A stretch of DNA of 64,000 nucleotides from an uncultured Pelagibacteraceae bacterium (lineage in GTDB: Bacteria > Pseudomonadota > Alphaproteobacteria > Pelagibacterales > Pelagibacteraceae). The position numbers were made by a program, and so were the translations under genes. Of the stretch, positions 48,653 to 57,808 are shown piece after piece (within the stretch, counting starts at the first letter, position 1; each line of letters starts with the position of its first letter). The stretch lies in contig CACDFI010000006.1 of the NCBI GenBank assembly GCA_902551985.1, positions 56,999-120,998 on the forward strand. Reading direction: 5' to 3'. The notes beneath the pieces are model-generated. The model was not told the origin of the DNA. It did no database searches and saw nothing but the letters and a program-made list of their open reading frames with translations.

Positions 48653-49468
48653 CTATAATCTTCCATACTCAGCCCATGATCCATCATAAACTGTAGGAGA
48701 ATATGTATTATTTACCAGGGAATATGCAAGACTTAAAACACAAGCAGTAATACCAGAACCACAAGAAAAAACTCTATTGTTTTCACTTATGTTAATTATT
48801 TCCTCGAATTTTTTTGAGATTTCAGTTTTATTTTTAAATGTGTTGTCATTAGCATTAATAAGTTCTTTAAATGGAAGACATAAAGAATTTGGTATAGATC
48901 CACTTCTAACATTTTTTCTTGGATCTGGTGCTGTCCCATCAAATCTTTCCCTGCTTCTTGCATCAATAACTTTAAAATTATTTGTTTTTAAGTTATCATT
49001 GATTTCTTTAATATTTTTAACAAGATGTTTATTTTCTGTAGCCATATATTTTGACTTAAAAATATTTGTATTTTCATTGGTTGTTATTTTATTTTCTATT
49101 TTCCATTTTTTTAAACCACCATCCAAAATACTTACTAACTTTTTTTCATGACCAAAATAAATAAAATTATACCATCCTCTGCACGAGCTTATTACATCTG
49201 AGTTATCATAAATTATTATTCTATCTTCATTTGAAATTCCTAAAGAAGATATAATTTCCTCCCATTTTTCTTTTGTTGGAAGCATGTGGGGTAATTCAGT
49301 ATTCTGTTCTGAGTTTTTGTCTAGATCAAAAAAAATTGCACCTGGAATATGTTTATTCAAATATTCCTCATATGGATTTCTGTTTACCCCAGGCATATGC
49401 CATGAACAGTCTATTATTTTGACATTATTCAAATTTTTTTCTAACCAATCGGATGAAACAAGTGACAT
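48653..49468 (-). CDS. sseA: 3-mercaptopyruvate/thiosulfate sulfurtransferase
   Basis: Two rhodanese domains, 271 aa. The first is inactive; the second has catalytic Cys236 in the loop CGSGITA, which is the mercaptopyruvate sulfurtransferase-type loop rather than the CRKGVTA thiosulfate type. IIDCSWHMPGVNRN and HIPGAIFFDLDKNSEQ are diagnostic of SseA. It is 3 bases from the adaptor gene and adjacent to msrA, both sulfur-related. Confidence 0.9.
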   Translation of the reverse strand: MSLVSSDWLEKNLNNVKIIDCSWHMPGVNRNPYEEYLNKHIPGAIFFDLDKNSEQNTELPHMLPTKEKWEEIISSLGISNEDRIIIYDNSDVISSCRGWYNFIYFGHEKKLVSILDGGLKKWKIENKITTNENTNIFKSKYMATENKHLVKNIKEINDNLKTNNFKVIDARSRERFDGTAPDPRKNVRSGSIPNSLCLPFKELINANDNTFKNKTEISKKFEEIINISENNRVFSCGSGITACVLSLAYSLVNNTYSPTVYDGSWAEYGRL

Positions 49469-49469
49469 T

Positions 49470-49913
49470 CTATCTTTTATCTAAGTACTTCTGATGATAT
49501 TCCTCTGCAGTACAGTAATTTTTTAATTCAGAAAGTTTGGTAACTACTCTCCCAGAAAGCCTTACATTTTCTTCATCTATAATTTTTTGGGCCACTTTTT
49601 TTTGTTCATCGTTAAGATAAAATATTTCACTTCTATATTGTGTACCAAAATCAGGTCCCTGAGAATTTAATGTTGTTGGATCATGAAATTTAAAAAATTT
49701 TCTTACTATCTCCTCGTAAGAAATTACTTTTGGATCAAATTCAAGTTTAACAGCTTCTGCATGATTTGTTGTCCCAGTACAGACCTCTCTATAATTTGTG
49801 TTTTGGCTATTACCTCCACAGTATCCAACCTCAGTTCTGTAAACACCGTTTAGTTGTCCATATTTTTTTTCTGGACCCCAAAAACATCCTAAAGCTAAAA
49901 CTGCTATTTCCAT
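49470..49913 (-). CDS. msrA: Peptide-methionine (S)-S-oxide reductase
   Basis: Repairs oxidised methionine. It is 147 aa, on the short side for MsrA. The catalytic Cys10 is in LGCFWGPEKKYG; GYCGGN, TGTTNHAEAV and FWKFHDPTTLN-like KFFKFHDPTTLN are present. Cys near residue 135 may be the resolving cysteine. Its stop is one base from the start of sseA on the same strand, so the two are probably co-transcribed. Confidence 0.92.
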   Translation of the reverse strand: MEIAVLALGCFWGPEKKYGQLNGVYRTEVGYCGGNSQNTNYREVCTGTTNHAEAVKLEFDPKVISYEEIVRKFFKFHDPTTLNSQGPDFGTQYRSEIFYLNDEQKKVAQKIIDEENVRLSGRVVTKLSELKNYCTAEEYHQKYLDKR

Positions 49914-49947
49914 AGATTAATGCTATAATAATTATATAATTAAATCC

Positions 49948-50829
49948 ATGTTATCCAAAAATCAATTAGGCTTTTTGTACATGTTTTCTTCTATATGTGC
50001 TTTTTCAATGATGGATGTTTTGGTAAAATGGTCAGAAAATTATCCAGTTGGTGAGGTGCTTTTTTTTAGAGGGTTTTGTGGACTAATACCAATTTTTTTT
50101 TTGATACCAAAAGAAAATTATAAAAATTTTTATAAAACAGAAAAACCAAAATTACATTTAGCAAGGTGTTTAGCAGGATTAGTTGCTATTGTTTCAGTAT
50201 TTATTGCTTTAAGAAATTTGCCATTAGCTACGGTTGTAAGCATGTCATTTGCTGCACCAATTTTTACAACAATAATGTCTATATATTTTTTATCTGAAAA
50301 AATTGGAAGGTATCGATGGCTTGCAGTTTTAATTGGGTTTTTAGGAGTAATAATTATAACACAACCAGGCATTTCAAGTCTAAATGTATATTATATTTAT
50401 CCTATTATTTTTTGTATTGGCATGTCATATGTTGCAATTACAATCAGACAATTATCATTTACTGAACCAGTATGGCTTATCTCTTTTTACTTTTCTGTTT
50501 CTATATCTATCTTAGGATTGTTAACCATACCTTATGGTTGGGTAATGCCCTCTATTTTAGATTTTATTTTATTGTGCATGGTAGGCCTTTTAGGGGGGAC
50601 TGCAAATTTATTACTAAGTCAGTCTTATAAATTGTCAGAAGTATCGTTAGTAACTCCAATCAAATATCTTAGTTTAGTATTTGCTATAATATTTGGCTAT
50701 TTTATATGGAGTGAAATTCCTACTTACAAAACTTTGTTGGGAGCCTTTTTGGTAATTTTATCTTCATTGATAATTTTTAGAAGAGAAATATATTTGAAAA
50801 AATCTACCCTTGTTCTAAAAAATGAGTAA
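49948..50829 (+). CDS. EamA/DMT-superfamily membrane transporter
   Basis: A 293-aa protein with about ten hydrophobic segments arranged as two EamA repeats. RGFCGLIPIFF, LPLATVVSMSFAAPIFTTI and GFLGVIIITQPG are typical of the RhaT/EamA family of metabolite exporters. The substrate cannot be predicted. It overlaps the following glycosylase by eight bases. Confidence 0.87.
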   Translation: MLSKNQLGFLYMFSSICAFSMMDVLVKWSENYPVGEVLFFRGFCGLIPIFFLIPKENYKNFYKTEKPKLHLARCLAGLVAIVSVFIALRNLPLATVVSMSFAAPIFTTIMSIYFLSEKIGRYRWLAVLIGFLGVIIITQPGISSLNVYYIYPIIFCIGMSYVAITIRQLSFTEPVWLISFYFSVSISILGLLTIPYGWVMPSILDFILLCMVGLLGGTANLLLSQSYKLSEVSLVTPIKYLSLVFAIIFGYFIWSEIPTYKTLLGAFLVILSSLIIFRREIYLKKSTLVLKNE

Positions 50830-51445
50830 ACCACCAATATACTGGTCAAAGGCAATTAAGCATCTTTCAAAGGATAAAATAATGAAGAGACTTATTTTGA
50901 AGTATAAAGATAAAACTTTAACTTCAAGGAAAGATATTTTTTTATCATTATGCAAAAGTATAATTGGACAACAAATAAGTGTAGCTGCTGCAAATTCAGT
51001 TTTTTTAAAGTTTAAAAAGGAGTGTGGAGGAAAAATAAATCCAAAAGTAGTCAATACAATTACTTCAAATAGATTAAAAAAATGTGGTTTGAGTAGACAA
51101 AAAGTAAGAGGTATAAAAGAGTTAGCAAAAAAATTTATTAATAAATCATTTAATCCAAGAATTATTAAAACAATGAATGATGAAGAAGCAATTCTTTATT
51201 TGTCAGAACTAAGACAAATAGGTAGATGGTCTGCAGAAATGATATTACTATTTACATATAACAGGTCAAATATTTGGCCTGTACAGGATATTGGTTTGCT
51301 AAGAGCAATTTCTAATAACTATAAAAAGAACTACTTTCCTCCTATGGACTACGTAAATCGTTTAAAAAAGAGATTTTCGCCTTATTGTTCAGTTGCAACT
51401 TGGTATTTATGGCGCTCCATTGATGATGAACCCGTACAATATTAA
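50822..51445 (+). CDS. DNA-3-methyladenine glycosylase II (AlkA-like)
   Basis: HhH-GPD DNA glycosylase, 207 aa. The helix-hairpin-helix LRQIGRWSAEMILLFTY precedes the catalytic Asp156 in WPVQDIGLLRA. SIIGQQISVAAANSVFLKF is the family core. It lacks the N-terminal Ada-like domain of E. coli AlkA, as do many bacterial forms. It removes alkylated bases. Confidence 0.85.
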   Translation: MSKPPIYWSKAIKHLSKDKIMKRLILKYKDKTLTSRKDIFLSLCKSIIGQQISVAAANSVFLKFKKECGGKINPKVVNTITSNRLKKCGLSRQKVRGIKELAKKFINKSFNPRIIKTMNDEEAILYLSELRQIGRWSAEMILLFTYNRSNIWPVQDIGLLRAISNNYKKNYFPPMDYVNRLKKRFSPYCSVATWYLWRSIDDEPVQY

Positions 51446-51729
51446 CTACCTTCAACTATCTGATGGTGTCTCACAGCATGATCTCTAATAACGTCTAGTG
51501 CTTCCTGATATTCTGGGGAGTCGTAAAATTCTATTGCTGTTTTGTAATTTGGAAATTCTAGAACAGTTGTTCTAGGAGAATCTATTCCTTCATTTGTTCT
51601 ATTTTTTCCACCTCTGATTAAAAATTTACCTGAGTATTTTTCTGCAGCAAACGTAGCTTTTATCGCATATTCCTTTAGTTTTTCCTCACTATTAATTTTT
51701 TCCCACATGCATACAACGTAACCTTTCAC
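51442..51729 (-). CDS. DUF1330 family protein, copy 1
   Basis: A 95-aa ferredoxin-like-fold protein of the DUF1330 family, whose function is unknown. GGKFLIRGG-like (SGKFLIRGG) and TVLEFPNYKTAIEFYDSPEYQEAL are the family motifs. A second copy lies 53 bases upstream on the same strand. It overlaps the glycosylase end by four bases. No enzymatic residues can be assigned. Confidence 0.8.
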   Translation of the reverse strand: MKGYVVCMWEKINSEEKLKEYAIKATFAAEKYSGKFLIRGGKNRTNEGIDSPRTTVLEFPNYKTAIEFYDSPEYQEALDVIRDHAVRHHQIVEGS

Positions 51730-51782
51730 AATTCTCCTTTTATATAGTTATATATTTTAAATTTATTTTATCAAATATCTTC

Positions 51783-52073
51783 TTAATTTACTCCTTCAAC
51801 AATGAACATAGTTCTTTTAGTAGTATCTTCAGCGTAAGACCAAGCTGTTTTGTAATCATCTGACTCATGACAAGATAGAGCATTATCGTAACTAGGAAAC
51901 TCCCAAATAACAGTTCGTACAATGTTTTCACCACTAAATGATTTTAACTTTCCACCTCTTACAACTGGTTTTCCCCCATAGCTTTTTATTATAGGTATAG
52001 CTTTTTCACCGTATTTTTTTAAGTTATCCATATTTGAGATTTCTAAGTATAGACTTATCCAATAAGTTTTCAT
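51783..52073 (-). CDS. DUF1330 family protein, copy 2
   Basis: A 96-aa paralog of the neighbouring gene, with GGKPVVRGGKL, VRTVIWEFPSYDNAL and a similar C-terminal IVEG. The two share the fold but many positions differ, so the duplication is not recent. Function unknown; some members of the superfamily are monooxygenase-like. Confidence 0.8.
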   Translation of the reverse strand: MKTYWISLYLEISNMDNLKKYGEKAIPIIKSYGGKPVVRGGKLKSFSGENIVRTVIWEFPSYDNALSCHESDDYKTAWSYAEDTTKRTMFIVEGVN

Positions 52074-52116
52074 ATTTATCCTTTTTTAATTTTTTTATTT
52101 ATGATACCAAATTTCT

Positions 52117-52638
52117 ATGGCTGATAAATTAATAATAACATACGAAGAATATAAATCTGCCGTTGAAAAACTTGCCCTAGAAATAGAAAAAAAATATAAG
52201 CCGACAGTTCTTGTTGGCATAATGAGAGGTGCGGCACCAATCATAGATATTTTGTCCAGAATTTTTAAACTACCAACTGCTTATGTTGTGATACAAAGTT
52301 ATTCTGGCGATACAGTTCAAAATAAACAAGGAGAATTAATTTTTGCTAGAGATATTAGCGCAATTGCAACAAACGAAAATTTTAAAAAGGTTTTGTTAGT
52401 TGATGACCTATCTGATACAGGATTAACATTGAATAAAAGTATAGATTGGTTGAAAGAGTATGATCCAATTAAAAATTATATAAATGAGATAAAGACAGCA
52501 TGTTTATGGAAAAAAAAATCATCTTCATTTACACCTGACTTCTGTCCAATTTTATTAGAAAATGATCCTTGGATAGTTCAGCCATCAGAGTATTACGATG
52601 AAGTTGATATTGAGGCATTGAAAAAGAAACATTCTTAA
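52117..52638 (+). CDS. Purine-type phosphoribosyltransferase
   Basis: PRTase-fold protein, 173 aa. The PRPP-binding motif VLLVDDLSDTG lies at about residues 103-113, and VLVGIMRGAAPIIDIL near the N-terminus is typical of hypoxanthine/xanthine-type PRTases. The base specificity (xanthine, guanine, hypoxanthine) is not certain. It converges on the BMP-type nucleoside transporter operon, which fits a salvage role. Confidence 0.8.
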   Translation: MADKLIITYEEYKSAVEKLALEIEKKYKPTVLVGIMRGAAPIIDILSRIFKLPTAYVVIQSYSGDTVQNKQGELIFARDISAIATNENFKKVLLVDDLSDTGLTLNKSIDWLKEYDPIKNYINEIKTACLWKKKSSSFTPDFCPILLENDPWIVQPSEYYDEVDIEALKKKHS

Positions 52639-52662
52639 AAAAAAGGCCAGACAAAGCTGGCC
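52637..52662 (-). terminator. Intrinsic terminator of the BMP transporter operon
   Basis: On the minus strand: GGCCAG, loop CTTTGT, CTGGCC, then eight T. It lies between the converging phosphoribosyltransferase and BMP gene, about 25 bases after the BMP stop. The T-run is in the correct direction for the minus strand; on the plus strand the hairpin is followed only by CTTAATTT, a weaker signal. This is the clearest terminator in the window. Confidence 0.85.
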
Positions 52663-52687
52663 CTTAATTTAAATTTATAAAAAGAAA

Positions 52688-53752
52688 TTATTGCGGAATA
52701 TCTCCTTCAACTCCTTTAACATATACGTTCATACCTGCTAACATACCATCATCAGCAACTGATCCAGCTGCCACAAGCATGTTACCTTTCTGGTCATAAA
52801 TAGGTCCTGTAAAAGAATGAGCTTTTCCTGATGCTAGATCTTTTTGAAGTTGTTCAACCTCTTTAATAAGATCACTCCCCATAGCAGAATTGTATGGAGC
52901 CATAGCAACCATTCCTTCTTTTAATCCATGCCAAGTATCTTGCTGCTTCCATGTACCATCTCTTGCAGCAATAGATCTTTCAACGTAATAAGGCGCCCAA
53001 TCATCTATTATTGATGTTAAGATAGATTTAGGAGCAAATCTTTGCATATCACTAGCCTGACCGAATGACCAAACTCCAGCCTTTTCAGCTACTTGAACAG
53101 GCGCAGTACTATCAGTGTGTTGCATTATAATATCAGCTCCTTGATCAATTAAAGCTTGAGCTGCTTCTGACTCTTTCCCTGGATCGTACCATGTGAAAAC
53201 CCAAACAATTTTTGTTTTAATATCTGGATTGACTTTTTGGGCAGCCAATGTCATTGCATTTATTCCTCTTATAACCTCAGGAATTGGAAATGATGCTATA
53301 TACCCGATAACATTTGTTTTTGTCATTTTTCCTGCCATGTGACCTAATAAAGTTCTTCCTTCATAAAATCTTGCAGAGTAAGTAGAAACATTTGAGTGTT
53401 CTCTTTTGTAACCAGTCGCATGCTCAAATTTTACGTTTGGAAAATCTTTAGCAACTTTGTTTGTAGGGTCCATATAACCAAAACTAGTCGTAAATATAAG
53501 GTCATGTCCAGATTGTGCTAATTGTCTTATAACCCTTTCTGCATCTGCACCTTCAGGTACACTTTCAACATAAGTTGTTTTTATTCCAGCAGCCTCTACT
53601 GCTTTTCTTCCTTCATCATGCTGGTATGTCCATCCGTGGTCCCCTGTTGGGCCAACATAAACAAAACCAACTTTAAAATCTGCATTTGCTTGCCCACTTA
53701 TACCAAGCAAAAATAATACAGAAATTACATATCTTAAAAAGTATTTGTACAT
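52688..53752 (-). CDS. BMP-family ABC transporter substrate-binding protein
   Basis: Periplasmic nucleoside-type binding protein (BMP/PnrA family), 354 aa. A signal peptide covers residues 1-24 with AxA-like cleavage near QANA. Typical motifs are VGFVYVGPTGDHGWTYQHDEGR, GHMAGKMTKTNVIGYIASFP and FTGPIYDQKGN. It is the last gene of the ATPase-permease-permease-BMP operon, 88 bases after permease Q; AGGGGA precedes its ATG. Confidence 0.92.
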   Translation of the reverse strand: MYKYFLRYVISVLFLLGISGQANADFKVGFVYVGPTGDHGWTYQHDEGRKAVEAAGIKTTYVESVPEGADAERVIRQLAQSGHDLIFTTSFGYMDPTNKVAKDFPNVKFEHATGYKREHSNVSTYSARFYEGRTLLGHMAGKMTKTNVIGYIASFPIPEVIRGINAMTLAAQKVNPDIKTKIVWVFTWYDPGKESEAAQALIDQGADIIMQHTDSTAPVQVAEKAGVWSFGQASDMQRFAPKSILTSIIDDWAPYYVERSIAARDGTWKQQDTWHGLKEGMVAMAPYNSAMGSDLIKEVEQLQKDLASGKAHSFTGPIYDQKGNMLVAAGSVADDGMLAGMNVYVKGVEGDIPQ

Positions 53753-53840
53753 TTGATTCCCCTTTAAATTTTAATTTTGTGATACTACAAACTAAGCAAG
53801 ATTCTAATAAAAAAAAATATTTATTTTGGAATAGCTAACA

Positions 53841-54773
53841 TCACTTTTCCTTATAGAAGATTTGTCCAAGTGAAGTTGGGGTATTAAGTTTTATTTTTCT
53901 ACTGTCACGAGAAATTACAACTAAAACTATTATTGTCATGATGTAGGGCAATGCACTTAATAATTGAACTGGAATTCTTAGACCTACAGCTTGCATATGT
54001 AATTGCAAAATGGTTATGCCGCCAAATATTAATGCACCTATTAAAACTTTAATCGGACTCCACGTAGCAAAAACAACAAGTGCTAATGCAATCCACCCTC
54101 TACCTCCAGTCATATTCTCAATCCATTGAGGAGTGTAAATTAACGATAGGTAAGCTCCTGCCAATCCGCACATAGCACCGCCGTATAAAATACAACTGTA
54201 TCTTACCAGCAAAACATTAATACCTTGATTGGAGGCTGATGTAGGAGAATCTCCTACAGCTCTGACTATTAATCCCAATTTTGTATTTTTCAAAAAATAA
54301 TTTGTCAAAAAAGGCAATAAAAATGCAAAGTATAATATTATTGAATGTCCAAAAAATATTGGTCCCAAAAAAGGAACACTTTCTTTAAGATCCACAAATA
54401 ATAAAGGAAATTCTTTACCCGGTATACCAACAAAATTTTTTCCTATCATTGCTGACATTCCAATTCCAAAAATAGTTAATGCAAGTCCAGTGGCAACATG
54501 ATTTGTAAGAAGTGATTGTGTGAGCAATGCAAAAATAATTGAAATTATTAAACCAGACAGCATCGAACCTATCACCGCTAAAAATAAGTTATCTGTTACT
54601 ACCATTAATGCAAATCCAGAGATTGCACCAATTATCATCATTCCCTCAACACCAAGATTTAAAACACCAGATCTTTCTGTTATTAATTCTCCACATGCCG
54701 CAAGTATCAAAGGAACGGAGGATGCCATGACTGCACCAATCAAAATACCTATAAAGTTAATATCAAAGCTCAT
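53841..54773 (-). CDS. BMP-type nucleoside ABC transporter permease (NupQ-like)
   Basis: Permease of the RbsC/LivHM-like branch, 310 aa with about nine membrane segments. ITERSGVLNLGVEGMMIIG is the conserved cytoplasmic loop of this family and GGRGWIALALVVFATWSP a further signature. It overlaps permease P by 11 bases and together they make the heterodimeric channel. Confidence 0.9.
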   Translation of the reverse strand: MSFDINFIGILIGAVMASSVPLILAACGELITERSGVLNLGVEGMMIIGAISGFALMVVTDNLFLAVIGSMLSGLIISIIFALLTQSLLTNHVATGLALTIFGIGMSAMIGKNFVGIPGKEFPLLFVDLKESVPFLGPIFFGHSIILYFAFLLPFLTNYFLKNTKLGLIVRAVGDSPTSASNQGINVLLVRYSCILYGGAMCGLAGAYLSLIYTPQWIENMTGGRGWIALALVVFATWSPIKVLIGALIFGGITILQLHMQAVGLRIPVQLLSALPYIMTIIVLVVISRDSRKIKLNTPTSLGQIFYKEK

Positions 54774-55848
54774 TTTTTCTCAGTCCTAAAAATTTTATTT
54801 TAAAAAAAAGTAAGTAATCAGATCCAAGAAGAAAAAACAAAATCATTCCTTGAAAAACTTGACCTGTATATTTTGGTACTTGTAAAAAAATTTGTGCTGT
54901 TTCAGCACCCAAATATGTTAGAGCAACAACAAGTGATGCAAATATTATTCCAACTGGGTTTAATCTTCCTAAGAATGCAACAATTATTGCTGTAAAACCA
55001 TAGTCTGGAGAAATGTTTCTATGTAACTGACCTATTGGTCCTGTTATCTCACCAACACCTGCAAGACCTGCACAAGCTCCACTGATAATAAAAACAATAA
55101 TAATCATTGTCTTGCCTTTATACCCAGCGTACTTGGCAGTTTTTAAACTTAGACCTGAAACTTTTATCTGAAATCCTAAATAAGTTTTGTATAAAATTAG
55201 CCAACTTAAGAAAACAGTTGCTAGAGTTATAAATATTCCTGCATGAATTCTTAACCCATCAAATAATATTGGCATTCTTGCCGATTCACTAAATTGTCTT
55301 GTTTCTGGAAAATTAAACCCTTCAGGATTACTCCATGGTCCAACTACTAAATAATCTAACAATAATTTAGCCACATAAACTAGCATCAAACTTACTAAAA
55401 TTTCATTTGTATTAAAATAAGTTTTCAAAATAGCTGGTATCAACGCAAATATCATTCCACCAATTGCGCCAGATAAAATAATTATTGGCAAAACATAGAA
55501 TCCATCATGACCATAAAACAATAAAGCAACTCCTCCTCCAACTATCCCACCAAAAATAAGTTGTCCCTCTGCACCAATATTCCAATTATTACTTTTAAAA
55601 CAAAAAGATAAGCCTATTGCTATTAAACAAAGGGGTGTAGCTTTAACTAAAAGTTCACTTAAGCCATATAAGTCAGAGATAGGAGTAACAAAAAAAAATT
55701 TTAAAGCTTCAATAGGATTAAATCCCAATACATAAAAAATAATAGCACCGCCAATTAAAGTAAGAAAAATTGCCAAAATTGGGGTTAAAAAATATATTGA
55801 TGGAGATACATCGTTACGTTTTTCAACTTTAATCAATAGAGCCTCCAC
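54763..55848 (-). CDS. BMP-type nucleoside ABC transporter permease (NupP-like)
   Basis: Second permease, 361 aa, with about ten membrane segments. GLSFCFKSNNWNIGAEGQLIFGG is the coupling-loop signature and GPIGQLHRNISPDYGFTAI is typical. It overlaps the ATPase gene by 20 bases and the next permease by 11, so expression of the three is tightly linked. Confidence 0.9.
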   Translation of the reverse strand: MEALLIKVEKRNDVSPSIYFLTPILAIFLTLIGGAIIFYVLGFNPIEALKFFFVTPISDLYGLSELLVKATPLCLIAIGLSFCFKSNNWNIGAEGQLIFGGIVGGGVALLFYGHDGFYVLPIIILSGAIGGMIFALIPAILKTYFNTNEILVSLMLVYVAKLLLDYLVVGPWSNPEGFNFPETRQFSESARMPILFDGLRIHAGIFITLATVFLSWLILYKTYLGFQIKVSGLSLKTAKYAGYKGKTMIIIVFIISGACAGLAGVGEITGPIGQLHRNISPDYGFTAIIVAFLGRLNPVGIIFASLVVALTYLGAETAQIFLQVPKYTGQVFQGMILFFLLGSDYLLFFKIKFLGLRKNEL

Positions 55849-57328
55849 CCATCAGAATTCCTAATTTTTCAGGCGTAACTGTACTTGCATCCATAATTTT
55901 AGATAACTTACCTTTATAAATTACACAAATTCTGTCACTCAATCTTAAAAGTTCATCGTTATCTGTTGAAATAACTATAGAAGATTTACCTTGTTCATTT
56001 ATATTTATAAGAGTTTCGTGAATATAATTGATTGCCCCAACGTCAAGTCCCCATGTTGGATTAAAGCACACTAAAAGTTCTGGTGAAGTAATAAGTTCCC
56101 TTCCTATTATTAGTTTTTGTAGATTTCCACCCGACAAAAATTGACTTTTCAATTCAACATTATCAGTATTAACTGAAAAATTAGAAAGAATTTTCTTTGA
56201 GTGTTCTTTTATTTTTTTTTCATTTACTAATCCTTTTTCAAAAAAATTTGAGGATTTAAAATTATTTAATGCAACATTTTCGTAAATCTTTAATTCTGGA
56301 ACTGCAGCTTGAGAAATACGGTCCTCAGGTGAAAAAGCCATTAAATATTCTCGTCTTTCTCTCGGATTGAGTTTACTAATTTCTTTTTGTCTAAACATTA
56401 TTGAAGTGCTTTCAGTAATTATCTCTCCACTCAAAATTTGAAACAGCTCGCTTTGACCATTTCCTGAAATTCCTGCTATCCCTAAACATTCTCCTTTTTT
56501 TAAAGAAAAATTTAAATTTATTAAATTTGTTTCATATGGGTCATCACTTATAAAATTTAAGTTCGAAATTTTTAAAATTTCTTCACTATTTTTAAAATTA
56601 TTAATCTTTTTCTTTATAGTACTTAGATTTTCTCCAACCATTTTATTGGCCAAACTCTCAATTTTTTCTTCATTTGTGCTACTCACAGATACAACTTTGC
56701 CTTTTCTCATTACTGCTACTTCATCACAAAGTGAGAGCACCTCTTTTAATTTATGTGTAATATAAATTATTAAAATTCCTTCTTGCGAGAATTTTTTTAA
56801 TGAAACAAAAAGATCGTCTGTTTCTTGTTCAGTTAAAACTGATGTTGGTTCATCCATTATTAATACTTTAGGATTTCTAATTAAACATCTTATAATTTCG
56901 ACTTTTTGTTTTTGACCTGCTGATAAATTAAGAACTGGAATATCTAAATCAATCTTGAAATTATATTTTTTTAAAATGTCATTTACTTGGAGTCTTAGTT
57001 CTTCATTTTTTTTGCTACTATCAATACTCAAGTTTTCAAAAACAGATAAAGTTTCAAATAAATTGAAATGTTGAAAAACCATTCCAATATTATTTTTTTT
57101 TGCATCTAATGGAGAGTTAAGCTTGATATTTTCATTATTTAAAAAAACTTCTCCTTCGTCTGGTTTTACTACCCCAGATAAAATCTTGACAAGTGTTGAT
57201 TTACCAGCACCGTTTTCCCCTAATAAAGCGTATATTTTACCACTTCCAAATTCTAACGAAACTTTATCGTTGGCAATACAACCTGGGTATATTTTTGAGA
57301 TTTTTGATATTATTAGTTTTGTATTCAT
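55829..57328 (-). CDS. BMP-type nucleoside ABC transporter ATPase (two-domain)
   Basis: Duplicated ABC ATPase of the sugar/nucleoside type, 499 aa. The first half has Walker A GENGAGKST, LSAGQKQKVEIIRCL and Walker B VLIMDEPTSVLT. The second half has GISGNGQSELFQ in place of a canonical Walker A and LSGGNLQKLIIGREL as signature; degenerate second sites are normal in this family. First gene of the operon, divergent from the small lipoprotein at 57468. The 139-base divergent gap shows no riboswitch I can recognise. Confidence 0.92.
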   Translation of the reverse strand: MNTKLIISKISKIYPGCIANDKVSLEFGSGKIYALLGENGAGKSTLVKILSGVVKPDEGEVFLNNENIKLNSPLDAKKNNIGMVFQHFNLFETLSVFENLSIDSSKKNEELRLQVNDILKKYNFKIDLDIPVLNLSAGQKQKVEIIRCLIRNPKVLIMDEPTSVLTEQETDDLFVSLKKFSQEGILIIYITHKLKEVLSLCDEVAVMRKGKVVSVSSTNEEKIESLANKMVGENLSTIKKKINNFKNSEEILKISNLNFISDDPYETNLINLNFSLKKGECLGIAGISGNGQSELFQILSGEIITESTSIMFRQKEISKLNPRERREYLMAFSPEDRISQAAVPELKIYENVALNNFKSSNFFEKGLVNEKKIKEHSKKILSNFSVNTDNVELKSQFLSGGNLQKLIIGRELITSPELLVCFNPTWGLDVGAINYIHETLININEQGKSSIVISTDNDELLRLSDRICVIYKGKLSKIMDASTVTPEKLGILMGGGSID

Positions 57329-57467
57329 TAGAATCGCGTTGTTATTAGTAAAAATAAAGAATTAAGCTTAATAAATACAATAAATAAATCGATTTTTAGT
57401 AGAAAACTTATTAATTATTCAACTTTTAAGTTAATCTTTGGACACATTTTAGTTATATGTTTAGATA

Positions 57468-57770
57468 ATGAAATTAAAAGTCGTAGTAATATTAATATCA
57501 ATCGTTTTTTTAACGAGTGCCTGTCAGACCATTAAAAATAAAACTGATGAAGTTGCAGAAAAAGAAAATAAAAAATACGGTTTATTTGTTGGAGGAGATG
57601 TTAATAAAATGAAGTTAGAATTAGGGGCTCCTACCGAAGACATAGTTAATGATATAGGGAATGAAGTTTTAATTTATAAAACAAAAAAATACGGTGTACC
57701 GTGTGAAAGAAGATTTGAAGTTAACGCTAGTGGGACTATTATAGCTTTTAGCTCTAGCGGTTGTTTTTAA
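57468..57770 (+). CDS. Small lipoprotein, BamE/SmpA-like
   Basis: A 100-aa lipoprotein: signal sequence with lipobox LTSAC (Cys19), then a charged stretch and a small domain (GGDVNKMKLELGAPTEDIVNDIGNEVLIY) resembling the SmpA/OmlA (BamE) fold. Two further Cys near the end (VPCERR and SSGCF) could form a disulfide. The similarity is only motif-level; it may be an unrelated small lipoprotein. The hairpin at 57769-57793 follows its stop directly. Confidence 0.55.
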   Translation: MKLKVVVILISIVFLTSACQTIKNKTDEVAEKENKKYGLFVGGDVNKMKLELGAPTEDIVNDIGNEVLIYKTKKYGVPCERRFEVNASGTIIAFSSSGCF

Positions 57771-57793
57771 ACTTGTGGGGCGAACCCCACAAG
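57769..57793 (-). terminator. GC-rich hairpin between the lipoprotein and hsp20
   Basis: Perfect 9-bp stem, minus strand CTTGTGGGG, TTCG loop, CCCCACAAG, then TTT. Convergent position favours a shared terminator; the T-run is short on the minus strand and absent on the plus, so efficiency is uncertain. Confidence 0.5.
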
Positions 57794-57808
57794 CAAGGTT
57801 AAAATTAT

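Noticed and set aside
48777..49151. A 124-codon plus-strand frame opposite sseA.
   Set aside because: Antisense to an intact sulfurtransferase with catalytic loop; no recognisable protein motif.
57329..57467. Possible purine riboswitch before the BMP transporter.
   Set aside because: The divergent gap shows no conserved purine-aptamer core or three-way junction in either direction.
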